Shown here piece by piece: positions 1-9,221 of a stretch of 64,000 bases of DNA; within the stretch, counting starts at the first letter, position 1; every line of letters begins with the position of its first letter. The notes under the pieces are model-generated. The model saw only the letters and a program-made list of their open reading frames with translations, searched no databases and had not been told where the DNA came from. The position numbers and the translations under genes were made by a program. Source of the DNA: Sporichthya polymorpha DSM 43042 (GTDB lineage Bacteria; Actinomycetota; Actinomycetes; Sporichthyales; Sporichthyaceae); NCBI RefSeq assembly GCF_000384115.1, contig NZ_KB913029.1:2452907-2516906 (forward strand), read 5' to 3'.

Positions 1-768
1 GTTCTTCACGCCGCGCACCATGCGCAGCCGGCCGGTGCGCTCGCCCTCGAAGTGCAGGACGACGTCGACGAGGTGCTCCAGCACCCGCGGCCCGGCGATG
101 CTGCCGTCCTTGGTGACGTGGCCGACGAGCACCGTCGTCATCCCACGGTCCTTCGCCAGGCGCGTCAGGCCGGCGGCGACCTCGCGCACCTGCGTGACGC
201 CGCCCGCGCTGCCCTCGGCGTCGGCGGTCGCGATCGTCTGGACGGAGTCGACGATCAGCAGCGCCGGATCGACCTCCGCGACGTGCTCCGCGACCGCGCC
301 GAGGTCGGTCTCGGCGGCGAGGTAGAGGGTCTGCTCCAGCGCGTTCACGCGGCCGGCGCGCAGGCGCACCTGGGCCGCGGACTCCTCGCCGGTGACGTAG
401 AGGACCTTCGCGCCCGTCCGGGCGAACCGGGCCGCGACCTCGAGCAGCAGCGTCGACTTGCCGACGCCGGGCTCGCCGGCGAGCAGCACGACCGCTCCGG
501 CGACGAGCCCGCCGCCGAGCACCCGGTCGAGCTCACCGACGCCGCTGGGAGTCGACCTCGCGTCCTCGGCGCTGATCTCGGCGATCGGCTGCGGCGTCGA
601 CCGCGGCACGATCCGCCCGGCCGTCCGCCGCGTCGTCCCCGGCGCGGCCACGACCTCGCTCATCGAGCTCCACGCGTGGCACTCCCCGCACCGGCCGACC
701 CACTTCGCCGTCTGCCAGCCGCACTCGCCGCACCGGTACGCCACCCGGGACCCTGTCGCCTTCGCCAT
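1..768 (-). CDS. radA: DNA repair protein RadA/Sms, 3' end cut by window edge
   Basis: RadA is a RecA-like ATPase with a C-terminal Lon-like domain that promotes branch migration in recombinational repair. Only the first 256 codons are present; the gene runs off the left edge. The N-terminal C4 zinc finger is intact (Cys13, Cys16, Cys27, Cys30). Walker A is GEPGVGKST at residues 98-106 and the strand LLIVDSVQT fits Walker B. The last visible residues, RGVKN, begin the RadA signature KNRFG. ATG at 768 places the zinc finger close to the N terminus, as in the family, and sits at the expected transcription start of the promoter just upstream, so the mRNA is probably leaderless. No stop interrupts the visible part. 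Confidence 0.96.
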   Translation of the reverse strand, partial: MAKATGSRVAYRCGECGWQTAKWVGRCGECHAWSSMSEVVAAPGTTRRTAGRIVPRSTPQPIAEISAEDARSTPSGVGELDRVLGGGLVAGAVVLLAGEPGVGKSTLLLEVAARFARTGAKVLYVTGEESAAQVRLRAGRVNALEQTLYLAAETDLGAVAEHVAEVDPALLIVDSVQTIATADAEGSAGGVTQVREVAAGLTRLAKDRGMTTVLVGHVTKDGSIAGPRVLEHLVDVVLHFEGERTGRLRMVRGVKN

Positions 769-771
769 GCT

Positions 772-787
772 TCGAACACTAGTTCGT
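772..787. promoter_or_regulatory. LexA (SOS) box overlapping the radA -10
   Basis: TCGAAC-ACTA-GTTCGT matches the actinobacterial/Gram-positive SOS box TCGAAC-N4-GTTCGA except for the last base. It covers the -10 hexamer TAGTGT of the radA promoter, so bound LexA would block transcription. That LexA acts here is inferred. Confidence 0.7.
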
Positions 788-798
788 ACCCCCGACAA
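776..798 (-). promoter_or_regulatory. RecA-independent DNA-damage promoter (RecA-NDp/PafBC type) of radA
   Basis: On the minus strand the sequence reads TTGTCGGGG (798-790), then 8 bases, then TAGTGT (781-776). The published mycobacterial RecA-NDp consensus, as I remember it, is TTGTCRGTG-N8-TANNNT, so this matches at all but one position and has the exact spacing. The start site would fall about 7 bases downstream, at the A of the radA ATG (768). Recognition by a PafBC-type activator is inferred from the motif alone. Confidence 0.72.
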
Positions 799-861
799 TC
801 CCCGGCAGGCGCGCCCTCGCCCCCCTCGCCCCCCGCCGCCGTCCGCCGACCCCGTCGCTCC

Positions 862-1045
862 GCTCATGCATGAGCAGAGAGTCGAAATTCGGACATGGCG
901 CGCCCGATTTTCGACCACCCGGTCATGCATGAGCGGGGTGCGCGTCCCGTCGGCCGTGTCCGACTGCTCATGCATGAGCAGGGGGTCGATATTCGGACAT
1001 GGCGCGCCCGATTTTCGACCACCCGGTCATGCATGAGCGGGGTGC
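862..1045. repeat. Two 80-bp direct repeats with CATGCATG palindromes
   Basis: Positions 862-941 and 966-1045 are direct copies, 77 of 80 bases identical by eye. Each begins with the palindrome GCTCATGCATGAGC (16 bp, TGCTCATGCATGAGCA, in the second copy) and carries TCATGCATGA near its right end, so four related palindromes lie within 184 bp. The block is in the 382-bp gap between radA and purC. No gene is supported here; open frames in the gap are short and cross the repeats. Confidence 0.85.
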
Positions 1046-1120
1046 CTGGTGAAGCAGCGGGAGTGCCTGGTGGAGCAGAGCGGGGTGCCTGGTGAAGCAG
1101 CGCGGGGTGCCTGGTGAAGC
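1039..1120. repeat. Tandem TGCCTGGTGAAGC repeats upstream of purC
   Basis: Four copies of TGCCTGG-TG-RAGC start at 1043, 1064, 1086 and 1108, spaced 21-22 bp. The core CTGGTGAAGC is the same motif that fills the gaps at 22.35-22.9 kb and 49.0-49.4 kb, so this is one member of a dispersed family. It ends about 30 bp before the purC start. Confidence 0.8.
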
Positions 1121-1150
1121 GGGGCGGCGGGGGCGGGGGAGGATGGACGG

Positions 1151-1990
1151 GTGGAGCTTCTGCATTCGGGCAAGGTGCGTGACGTCTACGTCGACCCGGG
1201 GACGGACGAGCTGATCCTGGTGGCGTCGGACCGGATCTCGGTCTACGACGTGGTGTTGCCGACGCCGATCCCCGACAAGGGGGCGATCCTGACGCAGCTG
1301 TCGCTGTGGTGGTTCGAGCAGCTGGCGGGGATCGTGCCCGACCACGTGGTCTCGGCGACGGACGTGCCGGCGGAGTGGGCGGGGCGGGCGATCCGGTGCA
1401 AGCGGTTGCGGATGGTCCCCGTCGAGTGCGTGGCGCGCGGGTACCTCGCCGGCTCCGGGACGACGCAGTACCAACAGACCGGGGCCGTCAGCGGGGTGCC
1501 GCTGCCGCCGGGGCTGGTCGAGGGCTCGAAGCTGCCCGAGCCGATCTTCACGCCGACGACGAAGGCCGCGGTCGGCGACCACGACGAGCCGATGACGCTG
1601 GAGCAGGTCCGCGAGCAGGTCGGGCCGCACCTCGCCGACGAACTCGTCGACGTGACGATGCAGATCTACCGCCGCGGGGGGGACCTCGCCGCGGAGCGGG
1701 GTGTGATCATCGCCGACACCAAGATCGAGCTCGGCCTCGACGAGCACGGCAAACTGACGCTCGGCGACGAGCTCCTGACGCCGGACTCGTCGCGGTTCTG
1801 GCCCGCCGACACCTGGGAGCCGGGGCGCGCGCAACCCAGCCTCGACAAGCAGTTCGTCCGCGACTGGGCGGCCGGCACGGGCTGGGACAAGAAGCCGCCG
1901 GCACCGCCGGTCCCCGACGACGTCGTCGCCGCGACGCGGGCCCGCTACGTCGAGGTCTACGAGCGGCTGACGGGGAAGCCCTGGGCGTGA
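1151..1990 (+). CDS. purC: Phosphoribosylaminoimidazole-succinocarboxamide (SAICAR) synthase
   Basis: PurC joins aspartate to CAIR with ATP in the eighth step of IMP synthesis, in the cytoplasm. The 279-residue protein is close to the usual family length. It opens with the GKVRDVY motif and has SDRISVYDVVLP near residue 30, VPVECVARGYLAGSG near residue 95 and DSSRFWP near residue 215, all family landmarks. The GTG at 1151 follows a GGGGGAGG ribosome site and gives the expected N terminus. The next gene starts inside its stop codon (GTGA), so the two are co-translated. No other pur gene is adjacent. Confidence 0.96.
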   Translation: MELLHSGKVRDVYVDPGTDELILVASDRISVYDVVLPTPIPDKGAILTQLSLWWFEQLAGIVPDHVVSATDVPAEWAGRAIRCKRLRMVPVECVARGYLAGSGTTQYQQTGAVSGVPLPPGLVEGSKLPEPIFTPTTKAAVGDHDEPMTLEQVREQVGPHLADELVDVTMQIYRRGGDLAAERGVIIADTKIELGLDEHGKLTLGDELLTPDSSRFWPADTWEPGRAQPSLDKQFVRDWAAGTGWDKKPPAPPVPDDVVAATRARYVEVYERLTGKPWA

Positions 1991-2730
1991 GCGGGGCCTA
2001 CCCCGGCGCGATCCCCAGCCCGAACATCTGGGACTTCCCCGAGATCTACGAGGTCGAGAACCGGGCCGTCGACCCCGACCGGGTCATCGAGGCCGCGATC
2101 GCCGAGCTGGTCGCGGAGTCCCGCGCCGGGCTGCTCGGGGGCGACACCACCTGGGGGCACGTCCTCGACGTCGGCTGCGGCAACGGGTTCCACCTGCCCC
2201 GGCTGGCCGAGGTCGCGGAGCGCGTCACCGGCGTCGAGCCCCGCGCCTCCCTCGCCGCCGCGGCCCAGCACCGCACCCGGCACCTGAGCAATGTGACGAT
2301 CCGTCAGGGCGTGGCGCAGGACCTCCCCGTGCCCTCCGGCTCCGTCGACCTCGCCCACGCGCGCTGGGCCTACTTCTTCGGCCCTGGCTGCGAACCGGGC
2401 CTGCGGGAGATCGATCGCGTCGTCCGTCGTGGCGGGCTCGCGGTCTTCCTCGACCACGACTCGACGCGCTCCGAACTCGGGCGCTGGTTCACCGACGGCC
2501 TCGCCCTCGACGGCATCCCGCGGGATGTCGGCGCCTACGAGCGGTTCTGGGTCCGGCACGGGTTCGCCCGCCGGTCCCTCGACATCCGCTGGCAGTTCGA
2601 GAACGCCGAGGACCTCGCCGCCGTGCTGCGCATCGAGTTCCCGGCCGAGACCGTGCTCCGCGCCCTCGCCGAGATCGGCGACCGCCTCGAGCTCCAGGCC
2701 GCCGTCAACCTCTGGTTCCGGCGCTACTGA
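1987..2730 (+). CDS. Class I SAM-dependent methyltransferase
   Basis: This 247-residue protein has a Rossmann-type methyltransferase core. Motif I is VLDVGCGNGFHLPRL near residue 60, followed by an acidic strand ending GVEP. The C-terminal half has a conserved HARWAYFF stretch. The substrate cannot be told from sequence. The GTG start overlaps the purC stop by four bases, so it is translationally coupled to purC, although no purine role for it is known to me. It converges on ppx, and the two stop codons lie in two tandem copies of a 13-bp sequence. Confidence 0.85.
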   Translation: MSGAYPGAIPSPNIWDFPEIYEVENRAVDPDRVIEAAIAELVAESRAGLLGGDTTWGHVLDVGCGNGFHLPRLAEVAERVTGVEPRASLAAAAQHRTRHLSNVTIRQGVAQDLPVPSGSVDLAHARWAYFFGPGCEPGLREIDRVVRRGGLAVFLDHDSTRSELGRWFTDGLALDGIPRDVGAYERFWVRHGFARRSLDIRWQFENAEDLAAVLRIEFPAETVLRALAEIGDRLELQAAVNLWFRRY

Positions 2731-2744
2731 CCGGCGCTACTGAC
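2719..2744. repeat. 13-bp tandem duplication at convergent stop codons
   Basis: CGGCGCTACTGAC occurs twice in a row (2719-2731 and 2732-2744). The first copy holds the methyltransferase TGA; the second holds the TAG of the convergent ppx gene. A decayed third copy may follow. Confidence 0.8.
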
Positions 2745-3708
2745 CGCCGCTACCAGCCGCCCACGCCACCCCGTCCGCGGAGTCGATGAGGTGGTCGAAC
2801 CACCGCAGGATCAGCCCCTCGCGCAGGGCCCACGGGCAGATCGTCAGCTGGGGGACCGAGAACAGGTCCATCGCCGCCTCGGCGACGACGGCGCCGGCGA
2901 GCAGCTGCTCGGCCCGGCCGACCGACACCCCCGGCAGCTCGGCGCGCTCGGCGGCGGTCATCGACGCCATCTGTTGCGTCCACCGCACGACATCGGCGTG
3001 GGCGAGGGTCCGCCGGACGTAGAGCCCTTCCGCCGACGGGGCCGCGCCGGCGATGCGGGCCAGCTGCTTGAACGTCTTCGACGTCGCGACGGCGAGGTCG
3101 GGGGGCCCGAAGCGCAGCAACGGCCCGGCCACCCGCGCGATCTCCGCGCGGACGTGCTTGCGCAACGCGGTGACCTCCTCCTCCGGAGGAGGGTCGGCGG
3201 AAAACCAGTCCCGGGTCAGGCGCGCAGCGCCGAGGGGGAGCGAGGTCGCGGTGTCGGGCTCGGAGTCGATGCCGGTCGCGAGCTCGAGCGAACCGCCGCC
3301 GATGTCGAACAGCAGCAACCGCCCCGCGGACCAGCCGAACCAGCGCCGGACCGCGAGGAACGTCAGCCGCGCCTCGGCCCCGCCGTCGAGCACCTCGAGC
3401 GTGACGCCGGTGCGCCGGTGCACCTCGGCGAGCACGGTCTCCCCGTTGGGCGCCTCGCGGATCGCGGACGTCGCGAACGCCATCACCGACTCGACGCCGG
3501 CGTCGGAGGCGACAGCCACGCACTCGGCGACGGCGACGGCGAGCGCGTCGATGCCGACCTCGGTGATGTGCCCGGCGTCGTCGAGATGGTCGACGAGTCG
3601 CAGCTCGAACTTGTGCGAGTGGGCGGCCGACGGGCGAGCGCCGGGATGGGCGTCCATGACCAACAGGTGAACAGTGTTCGAACCGACGTCGAGCACCCCC
3701 AAGCGCAT
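2737..3708 (-). CDS. ppx: Ppx/GppA-family exopolyphosphatase
   Basis: Members hydrolyse inorganic polyphosphate and/or pppGpp, tuning the stringent response. The N terminus [17 protein letters not shown] is the phosphate-1 loop of the sugar-kinase/Hsp70/actin fold. [15 protein letters not shown] near residue 135 is the phosphate-2 loop. At 323 residues it is the short actinobacterial form without the C-terminal HD domain. It is divergent from the Rv0495c-like gene, the same pair as M. tuberculosis Rv0496/Rv0495c. Which substrate dominates cannot be read from the sequence. Confidence 0.93.
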   Translation of the reverse strand: MRLGVLDVGSNTVHLLVMDAHPGARPSAAHSHKFELRLVDHLDDAGHITEVGIDALAVAVAECVAVASDAGVESVMAFATSAIREAPNGETVLAEVHRRTGVTLEVLDGGAEARLTFLAVRRWFGWSAGRLLLFDIGGGSLELATGIDSEPDTATSLPLGAARLTRDWFSADPPPEEEVTALRKHVRAEIARVAGPLLRFGPPDLAVATSKTFKQLARIAGAAPSAEGLYVRRTLAHADVVRWTQQMASMTAAERAELPGVSVGRAEQLLAGAVVAEAAMDLFSVPQLTICPWALREGLILRWFDHLIDSADGVAWAAGSGGQ

Positions 3709-3767
3709 GTGCCGACGCTATCGCGGCGAATGCATGGCGATGCGGTGGAAGCACCTAGTCTGGGCGG

Positions 3768-4667
3768 ATGCCCGAGGTAGGTCTTGATTTCCCGCGTGCG
3801 TGGGCGGAGTTCCCCGACCCCGACAACCCCGACCAGATCTTTCGCTGCGACCTGACCTGGTTGACGTCGAACTACCGCTGCATCTTCGGCAACGGCTGCC
3901 AGGGGATCAAGGCGGGCCGCGCGTCCGACGGCTGCTGCTCGATGGGTGCGCACTTCGCCGACAAGAAGGACATCAAGCGGGTCCAGAAGTACGTGGACCA
4001 GCTCACCGACGAGACCTGGCAGTTCCGCAAGGTCGGGCTGAAGAAGGGGATCATCGGCAAGGGCCCCGACGGCGACCCGATCACCCTGCGGCACAAGGGC
4101 GCCTGTGTCCTGCTGAACCGCCCCGGCTTCCCCGGGGGCGAGGGGTGCTCCCTGCACGGGCTCGCGCTCCGCAACGGGATGGAGCCCCTGGAGACCAAGC
4201 CCGAGGTCTGCTGGCAGCTCCCGATCCGCCGCTCCTACCGGTGGGTGGACCGCGTCGACGACACCCGGTACCTCGAGATCACGATCACCGAGTACGACCG
4301 CCGGGGCTGGGGCCCGGGCGGCCACGACCTGGACTGGTACTGCACCTCGGCCACCGAGGCGCACCAGTCGCACGAGCCGGTCTACGTGCACTCGGCGCCG
4401 GAGCTCCGCGAGCTGATGGGCGCCGCCGCCTACGAGGTCCTGGCCGAGCTCTGTCGCGCCCGTGAGGCCGAGGCGCACCCGATCGCGCCGCACCCGGCGT
4501 CGGAGCCGTTCCTGCTGCAGATCACCAAGAACCCCTACACGACCGAACCGGCGCCCGTTCCGCGCCCGCGCGCGAAGAAGACCGACAAGCCCGGGGTGAA
4601 GAAGCCGAACAAGCCGGCCAAGGCGACCAGGGCGAAGAGCCGGCCGAGGAAGATCGAAGGGCTCTGA
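3768..4667 (+). CDS. Conserved Cys-rich protein (Rv0495c-like)
   Basis: The function is unknown. This 299-residue protein is cytoplasmic by appearance. It carries about ten cysteines, many in clusters ([38 protein letters not shown]), reminiscent of YkgJ/DUF3109-type metal or Fe-S binding proteins. From about residue 250 the chain becomes a Lys/Pro/Ala-rich basic tail, likely disordered. Its pairing with ppx in opposite orientation is conserved in mycobacteria. Metal binding is inferred from Cys spacing only. Confidence 0.85.
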   Translation: MPEVGLDFPRAWAEFPDPDNPDQIFRCDLTWLTSNYRCIFGNGCQGIKAGRASDGCCSMGAHFADKKDIKRVQKYVDQLTDETWQFRKVGLKKGIIGKGPDGDPITLRHKGACVLLNRPGFPGGEGCSLHGLALRNGMEPLETKPEVCWQLPIRRSYRWVDRVDDTRYLEITITEYDRRGWGPGGHDLDWYCTSATEAHQSHEPVYVHSAPELRELMGAAAYEVLAELCRAREAEAHPIAPHPASEPFLLQITKNPYTTEPAPVPRPRAKKTDKPGVKKPNKPAKATRAKSRPRKIEGL

Positions 4668-4674
4668 CGGTCCG

Positions 4675-5328
4675 TCAGGGCGCGAGCCCTGACTGCATGG
4701 CGAACACGACGAGCTGAGCCCGGTCCCGGGCGCCGAGCTTGATCATCGCCCGCCCGACGTGGGTGCGGACGGTCGCGGGGGAGACCACCAGCGCCGCGGC
4801 GATCTCGTCGTTGGACGCCCCGGTCGCGACCCAGCCGGCGATCTCCTTCTCCCGATCGGTGAGCAGGTGCAGCTGCGGGTGCGGAGTCCCGGCCCCCGAG
4901 CGGCGGACGCCGAACTCCTCGATCACCCGGCGCGTGACCTCGGGCGAGAGCAGCGACCCGCCGTCGGCGACGACGCGGATCGCGCGCAGCAGCTCCGCCG
5001 GGTCGGAGTCCTTCACCAGGAACCCGCTCGCCCCCGACGAGAGCGCGGTGAACACGTACTGGTCGAGGGAGAACGTCGTCAGCAGCACGACGCGGGTCGC
5101 GGCCAGCTCGGGGTCCGCGGTGATGTCGGCGAGGACGGAGAGCCCGTCCTTCCCGGGCATCCGGATGTCGAGCAGGACGACGTCCGGCCGCGTCCGCCGC
5201 ACCGCCTCCAGCGCGGCCACGCCGTCCTCGGCCTCGGCGACGAGCTCGATGTCCTCGGCGTCGTCGAGCAGGACGCGCAGCCCCATCCGGACCAGCGCCT
5301 GGTCGTCCGCGATCGCGACCCGGATCAC
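4675..5328 (-). CDS. NarL/FixJ-family response regulator
   Basis: A 217-residue two-domain regulator. The receiver domain (about 1-120) shows the acidic pair in IADDQ, the phospho-acceptor Asp in LLDIRMPGKDG near residue 55, a conserved Thr in LLTTF and the Lys in LVKDSDP. The LuxR-type HTH (about 150-210) reads LTDREKEIAGWVATGASN then SPATVRTHVGR. It starts at a GTG that overlaps the kinase stop (GTGA). It is the last gene of an ABC transporter-kinase-regulator operon and probably controls that operon. Confidence 0.94.
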   Translation of the reverse strand: MIRVAIADDQALVRMGLRVLLDDAEDIELVAEAEDGVAALEAVRRTRPDVVLLDIRMPGKDGLSVLADITADPELAATRVVLLTTFSLDQYVFTALSSGASGFLVKDSDPAELLRAIRVVADGGSLLSPEVTRRVIEEFGVRRSGAGTPHPQLHLLTDREKEIAGWVATGASNDEIAAALVVSPATVRTHVGRAMIKLGARDRAQLVVFAMQSGLAP

Positions 5329-6524
5329 TGCGGCCCCTGGGCCGGCAGCTCGGCGGGCAGCACCGCCGTCACCGTGAACCCGCCCCCGGCGGCCGGGCCC
5401 GCCGTCAGCGTCCCGCCGACCGCGGTCGCGCGGGCGCGCATCCCGCCGATGCCGCCGCCCGCGGGGCCGGGGGTGCCGGCGCCGTCGTCGGTCACGTCGA
5501 GGCGCAGCCCGCCCGGCGTCCACGTCGTCGTGACGCGGACGCGCGCGGCGTCGGCATGGCGCAGAACGTTCGTCAGCGACTCCTGCACGATCCGGTACGC
5601 GGCGTGGTCGACGGCCGGGCTCACGGCACCAGCCTGCCCCGTCGTCGTCAGATCCACCGCGACCCCGGCCCGGCCGATCCGCTCGGCGAGCGCCGGCAGG
5701 TCCGCGAGCCCGGGCAGCCCGGGGGTGAGCGGCGCGTCGGTGGCGCGCAGGGTGTCGAGCGTCGCGCGCAGGCCGTCGAGCGCCTCGGTGCTCGCGGCGC
5801 GGATCTCCTCCAGGGCGATGCGCGCCTGCTCCGGCTTGCGGTCGAGGACGTGCAGCGCGACCCCGGCCTGCATCGCGATCACCGCGAGCCCGTGGCCGGC
5901 GACGTCGTGCACCTCGGCCGCGATGCGCAGCCGCTCGGCGTGGGTGGCCCGGTCGGCCTCCGCGCGCCGGTTGCGGATGCGGACCTCGTGCCGCTGCCCG
6001 ACGACGACGCCGATCGCGAACGGCACGACCAACCACGTCGGGCCGACGATCAGGCCGACCATCCCCGACTCGTCGGGCTCGCGGGCGAAGCGGACGACCA
6101 GACCGGTCGTGACGATCCCGAGCAGCAGGACCCCGGGCGGGATCGAGCGCGACAGCGGGAGCGAGGCCGCCATCGACGCGGTGACGATCGCCAGGGCGAC
6201 CAGCACCGGCCCGAACGCGTACCCCGCGGCCGTGTAGACCGCGACCGCGGTCGCCGACACCACCGCGGCGGGGACCGGCGCGACGCGGCGGAACATAAAC
6301 GGAAGCGCGGCCAGCGAGGCGAGCAGGAAACCGCCGAAGTCGAGGTCCCGGAGTGCGTCCTCCTGCCCGGAGGCCGCGCCGGCGGTGCCGACGAGGACGA
6401 AGACCATCAGCGGCACCGTCAGCAGGATGTCGAGGCCCGGCGGCCGCCTCCTGCACTGGTCCACGCCCCGACCGTAGGCGCCGGAGCGCGGTGCCGTCAC
6501 GGCCGCGCTGTTCGACGGCGTCAC
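5325..6524 (-). CDS. HisKA_3-type sensor histidine kinase
   Basis: A 399-residue membrane kinase. The N-terminal half has four to five hydrophobic segments with no obvious ligand domain. The dimerisation/phosphotransfer helix carries the His in AAEVHDVAGHGLAVIAMQ. The C-terminal ATPase has the N box QESLTNVLRHA and the G motif DDGAGTPGPAGGG. GTG at 6524 is chosen because it overlaps the stop of the upstream permease (GTGA) and keeps all membrane segments. An internal GTG about 20 codons later is possible. It pairs with the regulator at 4675. Confidence 0.92.
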   Translation of the reverse strand: MTPSNSAAVTAPRSGAYGRGVDQCRRRPPGLDILLTVPLMVFVLVGTAGAASGQEDALRDLDFGGFLLASLAALPFMFRRVAPVPAAVVSATAVAVYTAAGYAFGPVLVALAIVTASMAASLPLSRSIPPGVLLLGIVTTGLVVRFAREPDESGMVGLIVGPTWLVVPFAIGVVVGQRHEVRIRNRRAEADRATHAERLRIAAEVHDVAGHGLAVIAMQAGVALHVLDRKPEQARIALEEIRAASTEALDGLRATLDTLRATDAPLTPGLPGLADLPALAERIGRAGVAVDLTTTGQAGAVSPAVDHAAYRIVQESLTNVLRHADAARVRVTTTWTPGGLRLDVTDDGAGTPGPAGGGIGGMRARATAVGGTLTAGPAAGGGFTVTAVLPAELPAQGPQ

Positions 6525-7300
6525 GCGACGTCCCGGCGGGTGAAGACGGTGCCGGCGACGGTCGCGGCGAGGACGCCGTAGACCGCGCTGGTCGCGAGGG
6601 CCTGCGTCGCGGAGACGTCCTCCCGACCGCCGGCGACGAACGCCTCGAGCAGCAGGCCGGGGAAGACGGCGTTGGCGCCGTTCCACGCGTCGGCGAGGAT
6701 GTGCTCGAACGGGCCGGCCCACGCGATGCCCACCGCGAGCGCGATCGGCACCGACCGGATGACGACCGCCAGGGCGGTCCCGAGCAGCGCGTAGCCGGTC
6801 ACCCAGACCAGCACGGTGCCGTAGTCGCCGAGCGCGGCCGTGAGCGCGGCGCCGCTGGTCCACGCCGAGGCGTCGATGCCCTGACCGTCGGCGAGCAGCC
6901 GCGCGGTCGTCCACCCGAGGACCTCCGCGATCGCGAGCAGCACCGCCGCCGACGCCAGCAGCGCCGCGAACTTGCCCGCGAGCAGCCGCAGCCGGTCGGG
7001 CTGACGCAGCACCATCGTGCGCACGTTGCCGCGGGAGAACTCCGCCGCCATCGCGCCGGTGAACAGCACGAGGACGAAGAACCCCGCGAACGCGAGGGCG
7101 GTCGCGAACGCCTGCGTCCCGCCGCCGGCGGCGGCGAGTTCGTCGACGCTCAGCCCCGGGCCGCGGGCCGGTCCGGGTTCGGCGGCGGCGACCAGCAGCG
7201 CCGTCGCCCCGACGGCGAAGACGGCGGTGACGGCCAGCGCGAGCAGCACCGTCCGGCGCCGCCAGAGCTTGACCAGTTCGAAGCGCAGTGCGCGGGTCAT
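6521..7300 (-). CDS. ABC transporter permease (ABC-2 type)
   Basis: This 259-residue integral membrane protein has about six hydrophobic segments and a large first external loop, typical of ABC-2 permeases of the NatB/bacitracin-exporter type. [19 protein letters not shown] near residue 90 resembles the coupling region of this family. The start overlaps the stop of the ATPase gene (ATGA). With the kinase and regulator this looks like a stress- or antimicrobial-responsive exporter; the cargo is unknown. Confidence 0.88.
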   Translation of the reverse strand: MTRALRFELVKLWRRRTVLLALAVTAVFAVGATALLVAAAEPGPARGPGLSVDELAAAGGGTQAFATALAFAGFFVLVLFTGAMAAEFSRGNVRTMVLRQPDRLRLLAGKFAALLASAAVLLAIAEVLGWTTARLLADGQGIDASAWTSGAALTAALGDYGTVLVWVTGYALLGTALAVVIRSVPIALAVGIAWAGPFEHILADAWNGANAVFPGLLLEAFVAGGREDVSATQALATSAVYGVLAATVAGTVFTRRDVA

Positions 7301-8247
7301 CGGGAGATTCCTTCCACCTGGGCGAGGTAGTGCGCCTCGAGGTCGGGACGGCGAACGGCGAGTTCGGCGAGGACGATCCCCTCACCGATGGCGGCCCGGT
7401 TGACGGCCACCGCGACGGCCCGCGCGTCCCCGCGCGGCACCGGGATCAGGACCCCGTCGGTCGTCGCGGTGACGTCCTCGCCGCTGCGCTTCGCCAGCTC
7501 GACGAGCCGGGCCAGGTCGGTGACGTCCTCGGGGGTGGCGAACACCTGCGGGACGGCCTGGGCGAGGAAGCCCGCCGTCGGGCCCTGGTACAGCAGGACG
7601 CCGCGGTCGAGAACGAGCAGCCAGTCGCAGATCTGCTCCAGGTCGCCGAGCAGGTGCGAGGAGACGAACACCGTCCGCCCGCCGTCGGCGACGCGGGCGA
7701 CGAGCTCGCGCATGTCCCGCATGCCGACCGGGTCGAGGCCGTTGGACGGCTCGTCGAGGATCAGCAGCCGGGGGTCGCCGAGCAGCGTGGCGGCGATCGC
7801 GAGGCGCTGCTTCATGCCGAGCGAGTAGCTGCGGAACCGGTCGCGGCCGCGGTCGCCGAGGCCGACGAGCTCGAGCAGGCCCGGCACCGCGGCGGCGTCG
7901 TGCCCGCCGAGGGCCGCGAGCGCCCGGAGGTTCTGCTCGCCGGTCAGGCCCGGCCACAGCGCCGGCCCGTCGATCAGCGCGCCGACCCGGCCGAGGTACG
8001 CGCTGGGGTCGGCCAGCGGCGCGCCCAGCACGGTCCCCGTCCCCGCGGACGGGCGGACCAGGCCGAGCAACATCGCCATCGTCGTCGTCTTGCCCGCGCC
8101 GTTCGGGCCGACGAAGCCGGCCACCACCCCGCGCGGGATCTCGAAGGACAGGGCGTCGACCACGGTCCGTGCGGCGGAGCCGTGCCCGTAGGTCTTGGTC
8201 AGCCCGGCCACGCTCACGGCCGGGGTGCCGGAAACAGTCGTCGTCAT
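7297..8247 (-). CDS. ABC transporter ATP-binding protein
   Basis: A 316-residue nucleotide-binding subunit. Walker A is GPNGAGKTT, the signature region [13 protein letters not shown], Walker B LLILDEP, and a switch His lies in VFVSSHLL. The C-terminal extension of about 90 residues is typical of DrrA/NatA/BcrA-like exporters. ATG at 8247 is the first start that keeps the N-terminal strand short; upstream in-frame codons extend into the intergenic region. It is first in the operon ATPase-permease-kinase-regulator and is divergent from the sugar isomerase gene. Confidence 0.94.
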   Translation of the reverse strand: MTTTVSGTPAVSVAGLTKTYGHGSAARTVVDALSFEIPRGVVAGFVGPNGAGKTTTMAMLLGLVRPSAGTGTVLGAPLADPSAYLGRVGALIDGPALWPGLTGEQNLRALAALGGHDAAAVPGLLELVGLGDRGRDRFRSYSLGMKQRLAIAATLLGDPRLLILDEPSNGLDPVGMRDMRELVARVADGGRTVFVSSHLLGDLEQICDWLLVLDRGVLLYQGPTAGFLAQAVPQVFATPEDVTDLARLVELAKRSGEDVTATTDGVLIPVPRGDARAVAVAVNRAAIGEGIVLAELAVRRPDLEAHYLAQVEGISR

Positions 8248-8367
8248 GGATCCAACGGTCGCGATCTCGGGCGTCTCCGGCGTCCGCGGAGAAGCGGCTT
8301 CGCGGCTACGCAATCCGACGTACCCGTCACTCCGGCACGGTCCGGAGATGCCGCCTACGCTTGTCCC

Positions 8368-9219
8368 ATGACCGCTGGGGAAACCGCAGTTCCCCCGATC
8401 CGAGGCGTCCAGGTACCCGACGCCAAGGTCTGCCTGTCCACGTCCTCGACCTACCCCGAGTCGACCGGGGCGGCGTTCGAGATGGCCGCCAACCTGGGCT
8501 TCGACGGCATCGAGGTCATGGTCGGCGTCGACCCGGTCAGCCAGGACGCCGACGCCCTGCGCCACCTGTCGGACTACCACCAGATGCCGATCATCGCGAT
8601 CCACGCCCCGTGCCTGCTGATCACGCAGCGGGTGTGGGGGACCGAGCCGTGGGTGAAGCTCGACCGGGCCCGCGAGGTGGCTGAGCGTCTCGGCGCGGAG
8701 ACCGTCGTCGTCCACCCGCCGTTCCGCTGGCAGCGCGACTACGCGAAGGCGTTCGAGGCCGGCCTCGCGTCACTGGCCGAGGAGACCGACATCGCGTTCG
8801 CGGTCGAGAACATGTACCCCTGGCGCGCCCGCGGTCGCGAGGTCAAGGCCTACGCGCCGGACTGGGACATCGTCGACCGCGACTACCCCCAGGTCACCCT
8901 GGACCTCTCGCACACCGCGGTCTCGGGCTCGGACCCGCTGGCGATGATCGACGCCCTCGGCGACCGCCTGCGCCACCTGCACATGGCCGACGGGTCGGGG
9001 TCGAACAAGGACGAGCACCTCATCCCGGGCCGCGGCAGCCAGCCGTGCGCCGAGGTCCTCGAGTCCCTCGCCCGCCGCGGGTTCACCGGCAACGTCGTCC
9101 TCGAGGTGAACACCCGCCGCTGCTCCAACCGCCGCGAGCGCGAGGCCGACCTCGCCGAGGCCCTCGCCTTCACCCGCCTTCACCTCGCCGCCGCCGTCGA
9201 GCTCGACCGCGACCGCTGA
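8368..9219 (+). CDS. Sugar phosphate isomerase/epimerase (AP endonuclease 2 fold)
   Basis: A 283-residue TIM-barrel protein of the xylose-isomerase-like family. Candidate metal ligands appear in [34 protein letters not shown] and VLEVNTR, in the usual order. The substrate is unknown. It corresponds in context to M. tuberculosis Rv0498, between ppx and proC. ATG at 8368 is preferred; an open frame extends far upstream but overlaps the divergent ABC gene. Confidence 0.88.
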   Translation: MTAGETAVPPIRGVQVPDAKVCLSTSSTYPESTGAAFEMAANLGFDGIEVMVGVDPVSQDADALRHLSDYHQMPIIAIHAPCLLITQRVWGTEPWVKLDRAREVAERLGAETVVVHPPFRWQRDYAKAFEAGLASLAEETDIAFAVENMYPWRARGREVKAYAPDWDIVDRDYPQVTLDLSHTAVSGSDPLAMIDALGDRLRHLHMADGSGSNKDEHLIPGRGSQPCAEVLESLARRGFTGNVVLEVNTRRCSNRREREADLAEALAFTRLHLAAAVELDRDR

Positions 9220-9221
9220 GG

